DNA of 64,000 nt. Origin: JBKCUI01 sp052161625 (lineage in GTDB: Bacteria > Planctomycetota > Planctomycetia > Pirellulales > Pirellulaceae). The DNA lies in NCBI GenBank assembly GCA_052161625.1, contig CP197412.1; one strand, given 5' to 3'. This document shows, piece by piece, positions 16,146 to 25,293 of the stretch. Below the pieces are notes generated by a model that made no database searches, was not told the origin of the DNA, and saw only the letters and a program-made list of their open reading frames with translations. Positions within the stretch are counted from its first letter, which is position 1; each line of letters opens with the position of its first letter. The translations under genes were made by a program, and so were the position numbers.

Positions 16146-17723
16146 ATGAAGAAGCTGTTCCTTGGTCTCTTGCTCGCCACGAGTCCCTTGAGCCACACCT
16201 TGGCACAAGATTCCTTGCATGGTTTACCTCTTGCTTTTCAAGATGATTTCGAAAGCGGGTCTGGGAAGTGGGAAACGACCGATTCCCAGAGTTGGTTTAT
16301 CAAGGATGAAGATGGCAATAAATCCTTCGCCATCAACAAGCGGATCAGTGATTATCAACCCAAAGTAAGAAGCCCGCACAACATCGCGCTCATCAAGGGG
16401 CTTGATGCGGACGATGTGGTCATCACCTTCCGTGTGAAGAGTACGATGGACACCGGCAACCATCGCGACTGCTGCGTCTTTTTTGGGCACCGCGATCCAG
16501 AACACTTCTACTATGTGCACTTGGGAGCGAAACCGGATCCCGCCAGCGGGCAGATCATGATCGTCAACGGAGAGCCAAGGCGTCCTTTGACAAAGAACGA
16601 AAAGACCGTCCCATGGGATGACGCTTGGCATCAAGTCAAGTTGGTACGCCAAGCGGCCGCTGGCACGATCGAGGTTTATTTCGATGACATGGAGAAACCA
16701 CACCTAAGCGTTGTCGACAAAACGTTTGGCAAGGGGCGTGTTGGAATTGGATCGTTCGACGATATGAACGCGTTCGATGACATTCGGGTTTATGCAAAGA
16801 AACAGGCGCCTTCGACCGCAGAGAAGAAATTCCCGGCCCGACCCGAGCCCACCGTCGCCGATTTCGTCTACGGAAGCGAGTCCGAACGACAGCGATTTGA
16901 TTTCTGGAAAGCGAAGTCCGATAAGCCGACACCCGTTGTACTGCTGATTCATGGTGGTGGGTGGGTCAATGGCGACAAGAAAAGCTACGGCGGCAATATC
17001 ATCAACAAATATTTGGAAGCCGGCATTTCCGTGGCTGCGGTGAATTATCGATTTATCGCGCAGGCGATGGAACAGAAAGTCGAGCCACCTGTCAAAGCGC
17101 CGGTTACCGATGCGGCGCGCGTCGTACAGACCTTGCGCAGCAAATCCAAAGAATGGAATATCGACCGGAGTCGCATGGGTGCAACAGGAGGTTCTGCGGG
17201 AGCTTGCACATCGCTTTGGTTAGCGCTCCATGATGACCTTGCTGATCCGAAGAGCGCAGACCCGATTGCTCGCGAATCAACTCGCCTGACCTGTATCGGT
17301 GTAACAGGTGCTCAAACCTCGCTCGATCCCATCCAACTGCGTCAGTGGATCGGAAACGCGATTTATGGAGGGCACGCATTTGGATTCGCCGCCAAAGGAC
17401 GCACTAGGCCTCAGGAGTTCGAGTTGCTTTTGGCCAATCGCGAAAAAGTCCTTCCCTGGATTCGAGAGTATTCCCCGTATGAATTGGTCAGCCAAGATGA
17501 TCCAGCGATCTTTTTGGAATACCCCAACCAAAAGAAACCACCAGTCTACGGTGGAGAGGAAGCGGACCCAACCCATTCCGCCCTGTATGGCATCGAGTTT
17601 CAGAAACACTGCAAAAAGGTGGGGGTTCCTTGCGAGTTGGTTTTCCCTGGAAATAGCGATTCCAAGTTTACGAACATGCACGACTTCCTGATTCACCACT
17701 TGTCGAAAAAGGGTTCGGAATGA
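16146..17723 (+). CDS. Secreted lectin-like domain fused to an esterase
   Basis: A 525-residue protein; the start at 16146 gives a good signal peptide (KKLFLGLLLATSPLSHTLA). Residues about 25-225 resemble the DUF1080/concanavalin-like jelly roll (DDFESGSGKWE, then HQVKLVRQAAAGTIEVYFDDMEKPHL, GRVGIGSFDD). Residues about 250-525 are an alpha/beta-hydrolase of the carboxylesterase/BD-FAE type: oxyanion motif HGGGW at 269-273, nucleophile GGSAG with Ser350, and a late MHDFLIHH supplying a possible catalytic His. The arrangement suggests an exported enzyme that binds glycan and removes ester groups. The gene ends in ATGA shared with the next gene, so the two are translationally coupled. Confidence 0.78.
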   Translation: MKKLFLGLLLATSPLSHTLAQDSLHGLPLAFQDDFESGSGKWETTDSQSWFIKDEDGNKSFAINKRISDYQPKVRSPHNIALIKGLDADDVVITFRVKSTMDTGNHRDCCVFFGHRDPEHFYYVHLGAKPDPASGQIMIVNGEPRRPLTKNEKTVPWDDAWHQVKLVRQAAAGTIEVYFDDMEKPHLSVVDKTFGKGRVGIGSFDDMNAFDDIRVYAKKQAPSTAEKKFPARPEPTVADFVYGSESERQRFDFWKAKSDKPTPVVLLIHGGGWVNGDKKSYGGNIINKYLEAGISVAAVNYRFIAQAMEQKVEPPVKAPVTDAARVVQTLRSKSKEWNIDRSRMGATGGSAGACTSLWLALHDDLADPKSADPIARESTRLTCIGVTGAQTSLDPIQLRQWIGNAIYGGHAFGFAAKGRTRPQEFELLLANREKVLPWIREYSPYELVSQDDPAIFLEYPNQKKPPVYGGEEADPTHSALYGIEFQKHCKKVGVPCELVFPGNSDSKFTNMHDFLIHHLSKKGSE

Positions 17724-18958
17724 TATTGCGGAAATCGGCTTGCTTGGCAATCTCGGTATTCCTCGGCCTTGGAACGACTCACGAAGTGATGGGGGATTGG
17801 CCAGGCATTCTAGGCCCGCAGCGAAACGGTCACGCGAGCCCCGATGAGACTTTGACAGAAAGTGCCGAGGCGAATCCCTCCGTGCGATGGGAGCTGTCAG
17901 CCGGACAAGGTTTTGCGGGAGCCGCAATCGCGGGGGGAAAGGTCTGTCTGTTTGATCGCGAGGGTGCGAACGACCGAGTCCGGTGCATCGAGTTGTCAGA
18001 TGGCAAGGAAGTTTGGCAACAAACACTCCCATCTTCGTATCGCGGAAGCATCAATCCGGATTCGGGTCCGCGATGCGTGCCTGCAATCGTCGGGACTCGC
18101 CTTCTTTTAGCCAATGCCGCAGGCGACGTCACTTGCTTGGACTGGAGCACAGGCAAAAAGATTTGGCATCGCCCCCTCCGTAAAGAGTTCGGTGCAGAGG
18201 AAGGTTATTTTGGAGCGGGCTCGACGCCTTGGGTTGGCAGCGACAGAATCATCGTCAATGTCGGATCTAGAAAGGCAGGTATTGTCTGCCTGAAACTTGA
18301 GGATGGATCGACCCTTTGGACGGCGACCGCCGCAGACGCCAGTTATGCCTCCCCCATGGCGGTCGAGGTGAATGGCGAATCGCAAATCGTCGTCCCTACC
18401 CGATTGACCACCTATGGCTTGAACCCTGTGAGTGGAGAAGTTCTTTGGGAGTTTCCGTTCGGGCAACGGGGCCCGACCGTGAATGCTGCAATGCCGATCG
18501 GTATTGGAAAGGATGGTTATTTGCTCACGGCCAGCTACGGGATAGGGACCGTCCAGTTTCGACCGGGACTTAAGAACGCGAGTGTTCTTAAGAAAGGGGA
18601 GTTATTGAGCAGTCAATATGCGACACCAATCTTCCACAACGGGTTCGTGTTTGGATCAGAAGGGCGTGAGGATATGGGAGGAAGCTCCTATCGATGTTTG
18701 GATGTGGGTCAAGGAAAAGTGTTGTGGGAGAAAGAGAACATGCCGATCTGCCACACCCTCGAAGTAGACCAAAAGCTGCTTGTTTGCGGAATTGACGGCC
18801 AGATCTGGTGTATCGCTCCCTCGGGGGTAGGATTTGAGCCCAAATGGTCTTCCCGTTTGGCTGCAGGGACCTACAGGGCATTGCCCGCGTTCTCGAATGG
18901 GCGACTCGTTGTGAAATCCGATGATTCTTGGATGGCGGTGGAGTTCACGGAGCGATGA
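17720..18958 (+). CDS. Secreted PQQ-type beta-propeller protein
   Basis: A 412-residue protein with a signal peptide (ILRKSACLAISVFLGLGTTHEVMG). It begins WPGILGPQRNGHASPDE, the usual opening of planctomycete PQQ-like propeller proteins, and then repeats the WD-like blade pattern: GKVCLFDREG...ELSDGKEVWQQTL, GDVTCLDWSTGKKIWHRPL, GIVCLKLEDGSTLWTATA, and TYGLNPVSGEVLWEFPF. These blades have no dehydrogenase signature for bound PQQ, so it is probably a structural or binding propeller. It overlaps the genes on both sides by 4 bp, forming a tightly coupled three-gene unit with the esterase fusion and the phosphatase. Confidence 0.85.
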   Translation: MILRKSACLAISVFLGLGTTHEVMGDWPGILGPQRNGHASPDETLTESAEANPSVRWELSAGQGFAGAAIAGGKVCLFDREGANDRVRCIELSDGKEVWQQTLPSSYRGSINPDSGPRCVPAIVGTRLLLANAAGDVTCLDWSTGKKIWHRPLRKEFGAEEGYFGAGSTPWVGSDRIIVNVGSRKAGIVCLKLEDGSTLWTATAADASYASPMAVEVNGESQIVVPTRLTTYGLNPVSGEVLWEFPFGQRGPTVNAAMPIGIGKDGYLLTASYGIGTVQFRPGLKNASVLKKGELLSSQYATPIFHNGFVFGSEGREDMGGSSYRCLDVGQGKVLWEKENMPICHTLEVDQKLLVCGIDGQIWCIAPSGVGFEPKWSSRLAAGTYRALPAFSNGRLVVKSDDSWMAVEFTER

Positions 18959-19491
18959 AAGTTCAGCCTTGGGTTGCCCAAGCCCTATTCTGGCCCACCT
19001 TTGGATGGAACTGGATTTTGGGCCGATTCCTTCGTGTTCGAAACTGGTGGGATAAGATCGAAGACGTCGTGCTTCTGGGTGCCAGACCGCTGCGACGCGA
19101 CATTCCTATCCTTGCATCGCAGTGGAACGTGACCGGTGTTGTTAACATGTGCGAGGAATATTGCGGGCCTACCGATTTATACGAGCGATGGAAAATCGAG
19201 CAACTGTGGCTTCCGACAACCGACTTCAATCACCCCACTTTGGCTTCGGTGCAACGTGGAGTTGAGTTTATTCAGAAGCACGTCGAGTCTGGGGGGCGGG
19301 TTTATGTGCACTGCAAAGCGGGCCGAGCCCGGAGCGCGACCGTCGTGTTATGCTGGTTGGTCAAGTATCGTGGGATGAGTCCAGACGAAGCCCAACAAAG
19401 ACTGCTTCAAATGCGGCCACATGTGAATTCTTCGTTGCCCAACAGGCCTGTCGTGCAAGAATTTTGTGCCGACCTAGCGGCGCACGCCTGA
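18955..19491 (+). CDS. Dual-specificity protein phosphatase (PTPMT1-like)
   Basis: A 178-residue protein, starting at an ATG that overlaps the propeller gene's stop. The active-site loop HCKAGRARS has Cys120 as nucleophile and an Arg six residues on, as in cysteine phosphatases; the general acid is probably the Asp in LPTTDFNHPT. The N-terminal WDKIEDVVLLGARPLRRDIPIL matches the mitochondrial-type PTPMT1 and plant dual-specificity relatives, several of which dephosphorylate phosphatidylglycerophosphate. A role in cardiolipin or PG synthesis is therefore possible, but a protein substrate cannot be excluded. No signal peptide, although the first 30 residues are hydrophobic (ALFWPTFGWNWILGRFL). 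Confidence 0.87.
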   Translation: MKVQPWVAQALFWPTFGWNWILGRFLRVRNWWDKIEDVVLLGARPLRRDIPILASQWNVTGVVNMCEEYCGPTDLYERWKIEQLWLPTTDFNHPTLASVQRGVEFIQKHVESGGRVYVHCKAGRARSATVVLCWLVKYRGMSPDEAQQRLLQMRPHVNSSLPNRPVVQEFCADLAAHA

Positions 19492-19555
19492 GGAACGATC
19501 TAGATTGGAGGTACCGGTTTTCGGTCCTCTTCCCATTCCAAGGAAAGTTAGCGAC

Positions 19556-20794
19556 ATGCGAGCGAGCGAATCGACGAATCTTTACTTTCAGCAAGCGGCG
19601 GATCATCTCAAGATGCCCGAATGGCTGAGAAAGCTTCTTCTGACGCCAAAACGTGAAGTGACCGTACAAGTCGCCTTTGAACGCGACAATGGAATGATCG
19701 AAACCGTGCAAGGCTACCGAGTTCAGCACGACAATTCACGTGGCCCAATGAAAGGTGGCCTTCGGTACCACCCCGCAGTCGACCTCGACGAAGTCCGCGC
19801 TTTGGCCGCCCTGATGACTTGGAAAACTGCAGTCGTGGAGCTTCCCTACGGCGGGGCAAAGGGTGGCATCGGAATCGATCCGAAAACCCTGTCGAAAAAA
19901 GAACTCGAACGGATGACGCGGGTTTTCGTCAACGAGATTCATGAGATCGTCGGACCCGACACCGATATTCCGGCGCCTGATATGGGGACCAACTTTGAAG
20001 TGATGTCGTGGTTTCGGAACCAATGGGAAAAGTACCATGGCTTCAACCCGGCTGTTATCACCGGCAAACCTGTCGAGGAGTACGGGGCGCGAGGTCGAGA
20101 AGAAGCGACTGGGCGAGGCGTCGGGATCATGGCAGTGAAGCTGCTGAAAAGGTTGAATGTGCGTCCTGACCAATGCCGAACAGCCATTCAAGGCTTTGGC
20201 AATGTTGGTTCGCATGCCGCGAAGTTCTTAGTCGAGTCCGCGTTTCCTGTTGTCGCGGTAAGCGATCTAAGCGGGACTTACTTCCATGCAAAAGGCTTGA
20301 ATATCCCCGAGATGCTCTCGTATTCGCTCAAGAACGGGAACCAGCTCACGGGGTATACCGGTGCCGAGCGACTGCCAGCGGAGGCCCTTCTCGAGCTCGA
20401 CGTCGACCTACTGATCCCAGCCGCGTTGGGGGATGTAATCCACAAGAAGAATGCAAAGTCGATCAAGGCCAAGACGATTATCGAAGCAGCGAACGGCCCC
20501 GTCGATCCTGAGGCCGATGAGATTTTAAAAGCTCGCAATGTGACCATACTGCCGGACATCCTAGCGAATGCTGGCGGGGTGACGGTGAGCTATTTCGAAT
20601 GGGTGCAAAATCGGCAGCACTACCGATGGAGCTTGGACCGCGTTCGCCAGGAACTAGACCGAACCATGTCCGATGCTTTTGAGAACGTCTGGCAGCAGGC
20701 ATCCAACGAGCGAGTTTCCCTGCGAACGGCCGCCTTCATGCTCGCGATTTCACGCGTACAACGAGCCACCGAGCTTGCAGGTTCCTCCCTTTAA
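19556..20794 (+). CDS. gdhA: Glutamate dehydrogenase (Glu/Leu/Phe/Val family)
   Basis: A 412-residue enzyme interconverting glutamate with 2-oxoglutarate and ammonia. I chose the ATG at 19556 behind AAGGAAAG rather than the earlier frame start at 19505. The substrate domain has the conserved GPMKGGLRYHP and PYGGAKGGIGIDP motifs with the catalytic Lys, then PAPDMGT; the nucleotide domain has the QGFGNVGSHAAKFL Rossmann loop and AALGDVIHKKNAKSIKAKTIIEAANGP. The sequence is closest to the hexameric GDH type. It stands alone between the phosphatase and the DUF6807 gene (17 bp to the latter). Confidence 0.93.
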   Translation: MRASESTNLYFQQAADHLKMPEWLRKLLLTPKREVTVQVAFERDNGMIETVQGYRVQHDNSRGPMKGGLRYHPAVDLDEVRALAALMTWKTAVVELPYGGAKGGIGIDPKTLSKKELERMTRVFVNEIHEIVGPDTDIPAPDMGTNFEVMSWFRNQWEKYHGFNPAVITGKPVEEYGARGREEATGRGVGIMAVKLLKRLNVRPDQCRTAIQGFGNVGSHAAKFLVESAFPVVAVSDLSGTYFHAKGLNIPEMLSYSLKNGNQLTGYTGAERLPAEALLELDVDLLIPAALGDVIHKKNAKSIKAKTIIEAANGPVDPEADEILKARNVTILPDILANAGGVTVSYFEWVQNRQHYRWSLDRVRQELDRTMSDAFENVWQQASNERVSLRTAAFMLAISRVQRATELAGSSL

Positions 20795-20811
20795 CAACCC
20801 CTTGAGCCGCG

Positions 20812-21804
20812 ATGCCAATCCCCTCTCCTATCTGGTCCGTCACCATCGTTCTAGTCTTAGGTGCAACAGAGTGTTTCTCTCAAAGCGAGCTACCGTTTCC
20901 GGCAAAACCGGTACCTCGCGTGCAGGCGATTCCTCATCCTGGAGGGGAAGCCTCATTCCAGATCGATGGCCGGGAGGTCACGCGTTTGCATTTTGGAACA
21001 GCGCACCGACGAGCTTTTCTCTATCCGGTTTATGCCAGCCGGGATATTTCCTTGACTCGGATCGGGCATCCTCACGATCCTTGGGGGCACAGTCATCACA
21101 ATTCGCTATGGATGGCCCACTTTCAAGTGGACGGAGTCGATTTCTGGGGAGACCGCGGTAGTAAAGTAGGGCGTGTGGAGCTTTCGAATCTACCTCGCGA
21201 AGCATTTCGGGACGGCGATGACTCCGCATCGGTCACCCTTTCCTTGAACTGGAAATCGGAATCTGACGACCTGGTATTGCTAAAGGAAACACGCGAAGTT
21301 GCTGTGCATCCGCTTGAGGGTACCAAGAACTGGCTTTTGGTCATCGACTCCGTTTTCACCTCTTCCAAGGGACGCAACGTGACGTTGGGGGCGACCCCTT
21401 TTGGAATGGCAGCCGTCCGCATGGCCAAGTCGATTGGAGTTCACGATGGCGGAGGCCGAATCTTGAACTCCGACGGAAAGGTGAATGAGAAGGAGGTTTT
21501 TCGCCAACCCGCTACTTGGGTGGACTACTCAGGAAGGATCTCGAACGATCCCGATGGCTTCGCTGGAATCACCCTATTCAACCATCCAAAGAACCCATCG
21601 CATCCCACTCCGTACCATGTCCGAGACGACGGTTGGATGGGGGCATGTTTGAATCTCGATCGAGCGATCGAGGTCAGCCAAGAGAGTCCATTAAAGCTTC
21701 GCTACGGATATTGGATACACGACGGGGTCCCCTCCATGGAATCGATCGAACGAATGGCCAACCTTTTTTGCGAACTCTCTGTTCCCAACCTTGATGTTCC
21801 CTGA
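20812..21804 (+). CDS. Secreted DUF6807 (PmoA-like) protein
   Basis: A 330-residue protein with an N-terminal signal (SPIWSVTIVLVLGATECFSQ). The conserved His-rich core reads HFGTAHRRAFLYPVYA...LTRIGHPHDPWGHSHHNSLWMAHFQVDGVDFWG, followed by FGMAAVRMAKSIG and WVDYSG. This is the family labelled 'methane oxygenase PmoA' in annotation, common as secreted proteins in planctomycetes and unrelated to the particulate methane monooxygenase subunit; DUF6807 is the better name. The His cluster suggests metal or sugar binding. It starts 17 bp after gdhA, so it may share that transcript. The function is unknown. Confidence 0.85.
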   Translation: MPIPSPIWSVTIVLVLGATECFSQSELPFPAKPVPRVQAIPHPGGEASFQIDGREVTRLHFGTAHRRAFLYPVYASRDISLTRIGHPHDPWGHSHHNSLWMAHFQVDGVDFWGDRGSKVGRVELSNLPREAFRDGDDSASVTLSLNWKSESDDLVLLKETREVAVHPLEGTKNWLLVIDSVFTSSKGRNVTLGATPFGMAAVRMAKSIGVHDGGGRILNSDGKVNEKEVFRQPATWVDYSGRISNDPDGFAGITLFNHPKNPSHPTPYHVRDDGWMGACLNLDRAIEVSQESPLKLRYGYWIHDGVPSMESIERMANLFCELSVPNLDVP

Positions 21805-21860
21805 CGCACCGACGACGTCCAGGACTCCGCAATAGCAGGTCGCTGGAGCGCTGGGTAAGG

Positions 21861-23009
21861 TTACACGAGCGACAGGAACAGGCCCCTCATTCGCTCTAGG
21901 AATTTGACATGGGTGAACTCCTGTTCAAAGCGTCTTCTACCTTCGATTCCCATCTTGTGCCGCAACTCGGGTGCATCCATTAGTTCCTTTAAACAACTTG
22001 CTACAGCCTGTACGTCCTGTGTGGGAACAAGCAGCCCATTCTCACCGTGAGAGACAATCGAGGGAATGCCGCGCCAGCGAGTAGCGACGATAGGCAAGCG
22101 AAAGGAGAGAGCCTCGAGCAGTACACAAGGGAAAGCTTCGCATTCATAATGAGAAGGGAAGCAGAAAATATCGGCGATGGAGAACATCTTCCATTTGTCC
22201 GGCCCAACTTTCTGGCCGTGAAGATGGACAAAGTCTTCTAGCTGCAGATTCAATATCTCACTTTCTAGTCGTTGTTTGTAAGCCTCGGATCCAAAACCAC
22301 CGACGATGTCGAGATAAAATCTTGCTTTGGTTTCCTTGAGGATGCTGCAAGCCGCCAAAAGAATGGATACACCTTTCTCTTCGCTCACCGTTCCCAGGTA
22401 AAGAATTCGCGGAGGTTCATTCCCATCGTGCTCGGGTTCGCGTGGGAATTGGCTCGCTTCGTCTTGGATACCGTTCGAAACACACGCAACGGTTTTCGCG
22501 TTCAAGAAAGCACCATCGCGGGGACCGTACTCCGAAAGCTCGATAGCCACATCCGGTGCGTTCAATGCACGGAGAACCAGCCATCGTAGAGGATTGCGAA
22601 GTTGCGGGATCAGTTCGCTACATCCTGCAGAGTGAAAGTGAAAAACAGTTTTGGAAAAGAGCCACCGTGTGGTCAGCAGGATAACCGCGTCCCGTACCAG
22701 CGGAACGCGATTGGGTCCAGCCGGAGGATAGTAAAGAACGGTGGCCTGGTACCGAATTCTTGTCCATAGGATTTTAGCAATCACCCAAAAGAGATGGGTA
22801 ATTTTCGCGAACTTCACTTTCCCAATTTCACCGAGGCTTTCGGAGAACTGCATGCGCACGTGATGCAGCTGGACATCAGGAACGGGCCCTTCTACCAGCA
22901 TTTGGATCATGATGGCTTGGCCGTGGTAGGGAGGGGGCGTCTGTCCGACCACCAAAACCCGCACGGGAGGTGTATTCAATCGACGTTCTAGCGGCTGAGA
23001 ATGATCCAT
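21861..23009 (-). CDS. Glycosyltransferase family 4
   Basis: A 382-residue GT-B enzyme from the ATG at 23009; a TTG at 23048 would add 13 residues with no better site. The N-domain opens VRVLVVGQTPPPYHGQAI, and the C-domain has ILYLGTVSEEKGVSILLAA and the EX7E donor motif in ECEAFPCVLLEAL, followed by the GENGLLVPTQD block. These identify a retaining family 4 transferase using a nucleotide sugar. It is the only gene of the polysaccharide cluster on the minus strand, diverging from the WecG/TagA gene. The sugar is unknown. Confidence 0.88.
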   Translation of the reverse strand: MDHSQPLERRLNTPPVRVLVVGQTPPPYHGQAIMIQMLVEGPVPDVQLHHVRMQFSESLGEIGKVKFAKITHLFWVIAKILWTRIRYQATVLYYPPAGPNRVPLVRDAVILLTTRWLFSKTVFHFHSAGCSELIPQLRNPLRWLVLRALNAPDVAIELSEYGPRDGAFLNAKTVACVSNGIQDEASQFPREPEHDGNEPPRILYLGTVSEEKGVSILLAACSILKETKARFYLDIVGGFGSEAYKQRLESEILNLQLEDFVHLHGQKVGPDKWKMFSIADIFCFPSHYECEAFPCVLLEALSFRLPIVATRWRGIPSIVSHGENGLLVPTQDVQAVASCLKELMDAPELRHKMGIEGRRRFEQEFTHVKFLERMRGLFLSLV

Positions 23010-23352
23010 GGATCTTGAGCGACGGGAAAAAAGGCATCCATGCTTCAAGGAAATTCGATTCCAACCTCACGCAGATCGGACGGGGCGATTAACTGGAAGG
23101 AGATTAACAGGAAGTAGTGTAATCGCAGTTTTGGCTACTTCGACGCGCGTGGGACTATAAAAACGGATCGAACCGACAATCCGGGCCGATCATTCGTTGT
23201 GGATGAATCATGAAGGGAATGTTCTCGACAATGCAGATGACACGAACTAACATTCGACCCTTGAGAACCATGGACATTCCCTCCCGAAGCTCCAAGGTAA
23301 CAACACGCAAAACTACTTTAATTCCTTCGAGTTTATTCGCTCCACATATCTC
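23010..23352. promoter_or_regulatory. Divergent regulatory region of the polysaccharide cluster
   Basis: No gene is seen in 343 bp. On the plus strand TTGGCT (23131-23136) and TATAAA (23156-23161) form a candidate promoter with a long 19-bp spacer. Downstream, GGGAATGT at 23215-23222 can pair with ACATTCCC at 23274-23281, and a nested GTTCTC/GAGAAC (23221-23226 with 23263-23268) partly competes with it, so the leader could fold. No JUMPstart/ops element was found. Confidence 0.35.
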
Positions 23353-24171
23353 GTGTTGCCCTCTGAATTGTCCCCCCTAACGGTTGCTCCCGATCCAGAC
23401 GTCCACGTCACATGGCCGAAGCGATTCCCCGTTCTCAATGTTCTCGTCAGCGCGACTACCTACGAGGAATTAACCCACGTCATCTTGCAGACGGCGTTGA
23501 ATCGGCAATCCGCGATTGTGAGCTGTCATTCGGTGCACGCGATTGTTACCGCGTCCGTATCCGAGGACCTCTGTCGAAAGGTTAACTCGTTCGACGCGAT
23601 CACCCCTGACGGACAACCTGTTCGGTGGTCTCTGCGATATTTGCATGGAATTCGGCTACAAGACCGAGTGTACGGCCCCGAATTAACCCTGCGGGTTTGC
23701 GAAGAGGCGGCGAAAAGAAAGGTAGGAATCTACCTTTACGGCGGCACAACCGAAGTTTTAGAGAAATTATTTCGCGAGTTGCAAAAGCGATACCCTGGCC
23801 TGATCTTGCACGGAGAAGCCCCTCCCTTTCGAGCCTTGACCGAGGAGGAAGATCGAGCAGTCGTCGAACGCATCGAAAAGAGTGGAGCTGGAATCGTTTT
23901 CATCGGCTTGGGCTGTCCAAAGCAAGACGAGTTCGCATTCGCGCATCGAAGTAGCATCCGAGGCGTTCAAATCTGCGTGGGTGCTGCATTCGACTTCCAC
24001 GCCGGCGTGAAAAAGATGGCTCCGCCATGGATGCAGCGAAACGGATTGGAATGGTTGTTTCGATTGTGCCAGGAGCCACGTCGATTGTGGTGGCGTTATC
24101 TTACCGCAAACAGCAGTTTTTTATACCTTTTGCTAGGCCAGTTCTTGCGAGGTAAAAAGTCACCCAATTAA
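23353..24171 (+). CDS. WecG/TagA/CpsF-family glycosyltransferase
   Basis: A 272-residue protein started at GTG 23353. It has the full WecG/TagA pattern: NVLVSATTYEELTHVILQ, TPDGQPVRW (Asp catalytic region), the GIYLYGGTTEVLEKLFREL Rossmann loop, IVFIGLGCPKQDEF at about 183-194, and the FDFHAGVKKMAPPWMQRNGLEWLFRL end. These enzymes move N-acetylmannosamine(uronic acid) or a similar sugar onto a lipid-linked acceptor early in capsule, teichoic acid or exopolysaccharide synthesis. A C-terminal hydrophobic helix (FLYLLLGQFLRG) suggests membrane association. It is the first plus-strand gene of the cluster. Confidence 0.9.
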   Translation: MLPSELSPLTVAPDPDVHVTWPKRFPVLNVLVSATTYEELTHVILQTALNRQSAIVSCHSVHAIVTASVSEDLCRKVNSFDAITPDGQPVRWSLRYLHGIRLQDRVYGPELTLRVCEEAAKRKVGIYLYGGTTEVLEKLFRELQKRYPGLILHGEAPPFRALTEEEDRAVVERIEKSGAGIVFIGLGCPKQDEFAFAHRSSIRGVQICVGAAFDFHAGVKKMAPPWMQRNGLEWLFRLCQEPRRLWWRYLTANSSFLYLLLGQFLRGKKSPN

Positions 24172-24221
24172 CATGGCTAATTGGTAAATTCAACCTGACA
24201 GTCAATTCAAACCCAAATCGC

Positions 24222-25268
24222 ATGAACAATAAAGTCGTACTCGTCGCCGGTGGTGGTGGTTTCATTGGCGGTCACTTGGTAGCCAACTTGTTAAAAACCC
24301 CAGGCATCCAAGTCCGCTCTGTGGACTTGAAGCCGCTCGATCAGTGGTACCAAGTCTTCCCTAATGTAGAGAACATCTCGGCAGACTTGCAGAACAAGTC
24401 CGATTGCGAACGCGTTTGCCAGGGTGCGTCAGAAGTTTACAACCTTGCGGCAGACATGGGAGGAATGGGATTCATCGAAAACAACAAAGCACTTTGCATG
24501 TTGTCGGTTTTGATCAATACCCATTTGCTCCAAGCCTCCGTCGCTGCAAACGTACAACGGTATTTCTTCGCCAGCTCTGCGTGCGTTTACAATGCAGAAA
24601 AGCAGCTGCGGTTCGATTTGGAGCCCTTGAAGGAATCGGACGCGTATCCAGCGATGCCAGAGGATGGCTATGGATGGGAGAAATTGTTTTCCGAAAGAAT
24701 GTGCCGTCACTTCGAAGAGGACTTTGGACTAAAAACCCGGGTTGCCCGCTTCCATAACGTCTATGGCCCCCACGGAACATGGCGAGGTGGACGCGAGAAA
24801 GCACCGGCAGCGATTTGCCGCAAAGTGATCGAGGCCATTGCGAGCGGTCAGCATGAAATCTCGATTTGGGGGGATGGCAGACAAACCCGAAGCTTCACTT
24901 TTATCGATGACTGTATTCACGGCATTGATATGATTATGCAGAGCAGCATCGACCAGCCCATCAATTTGGGCTCAAGTGAAATGGTATCGATCAACCAACT
25001 CGTAGACATTGTAGAGCGGTTTTTCGGAGTTGAACTGGAACGCAAATATCAACTGGATGCACCCAAAGGAGTCAATGGACGCAACAGCGACAACACTCTC
25101 ATTAAATCCTTGTTCGACTGGGAGCCCAGTACCAGTCTTGCAAACGGCATGAGGCAAACGTGTTCTTGGATCCGAGACGAATACATTGCGGATCTTCGAA
25201 AATCTGGGGACCATTCCGCAGAGGTCGATCGGTTGGTTCAAGCAGACTTGGTCGTCTCCAACTCCTAA
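24222..25268 (+). CDS. GDP-mannose 3,5-epimerase-like NAD-dependent epimerase
   Basis: A 348-residue extended-SDR enzyme. The NAD loop GGGGFIG is at 10-16, the conserved NLAADMGGMGFIENN follows, then SSACVYNAEKQL, and the catalytic Tyr150/Lys154 pair in DGYGWEK. The next block, RVARFHNVYGPHGTWRGGREKAPAAICRK, and SIWGDGRQTRSFTFIDDC are diagnostic of GDP-mannose 3,5-epimerase, which makes GDP-L-galactose or GDP-L-gulose. Plants use it for vitamin C synthesis; in this setting it more likely supplies an L-sugar for the polysaccharide. The Cys in SSAC and Lys in GGREK match the epimerase's acid/base residues. The specificity is by motif only. Confidence 0.85.
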   Translation: MNNKVVLVAGGGGFIGGHLVANLLKTPGIQVRSVDLKPLDQWYQVFPNVENISADLQNKSDCERVCQGASEVYNLAADMGGMGFIENNKALCMLSVLINTHLLQASVAANVQRYFFASSACVYNAEKQLRFDLEPLKESDAYPAMPEDGYGWEKLFSERMCRHFEEDFGLKTRVARFHNVYGPHGTWRGGREKAPAAICRKVIEAIASGQHEISIWGDGRQTRSFTFIDDCIHGIDMIMQSSIDQPINLGSSEMVSINQLVDIVERFFGVELERKYQLDAPKGVNGRNSDNTLIKSLFDWEPSTSLANGMRQTCSWIRDEYIADLRKSGDHSAEVDRLVQADLVVSNS

Positions 25269-25293
25269 CGGATTCACTTTCGGCGTGGAGCCG

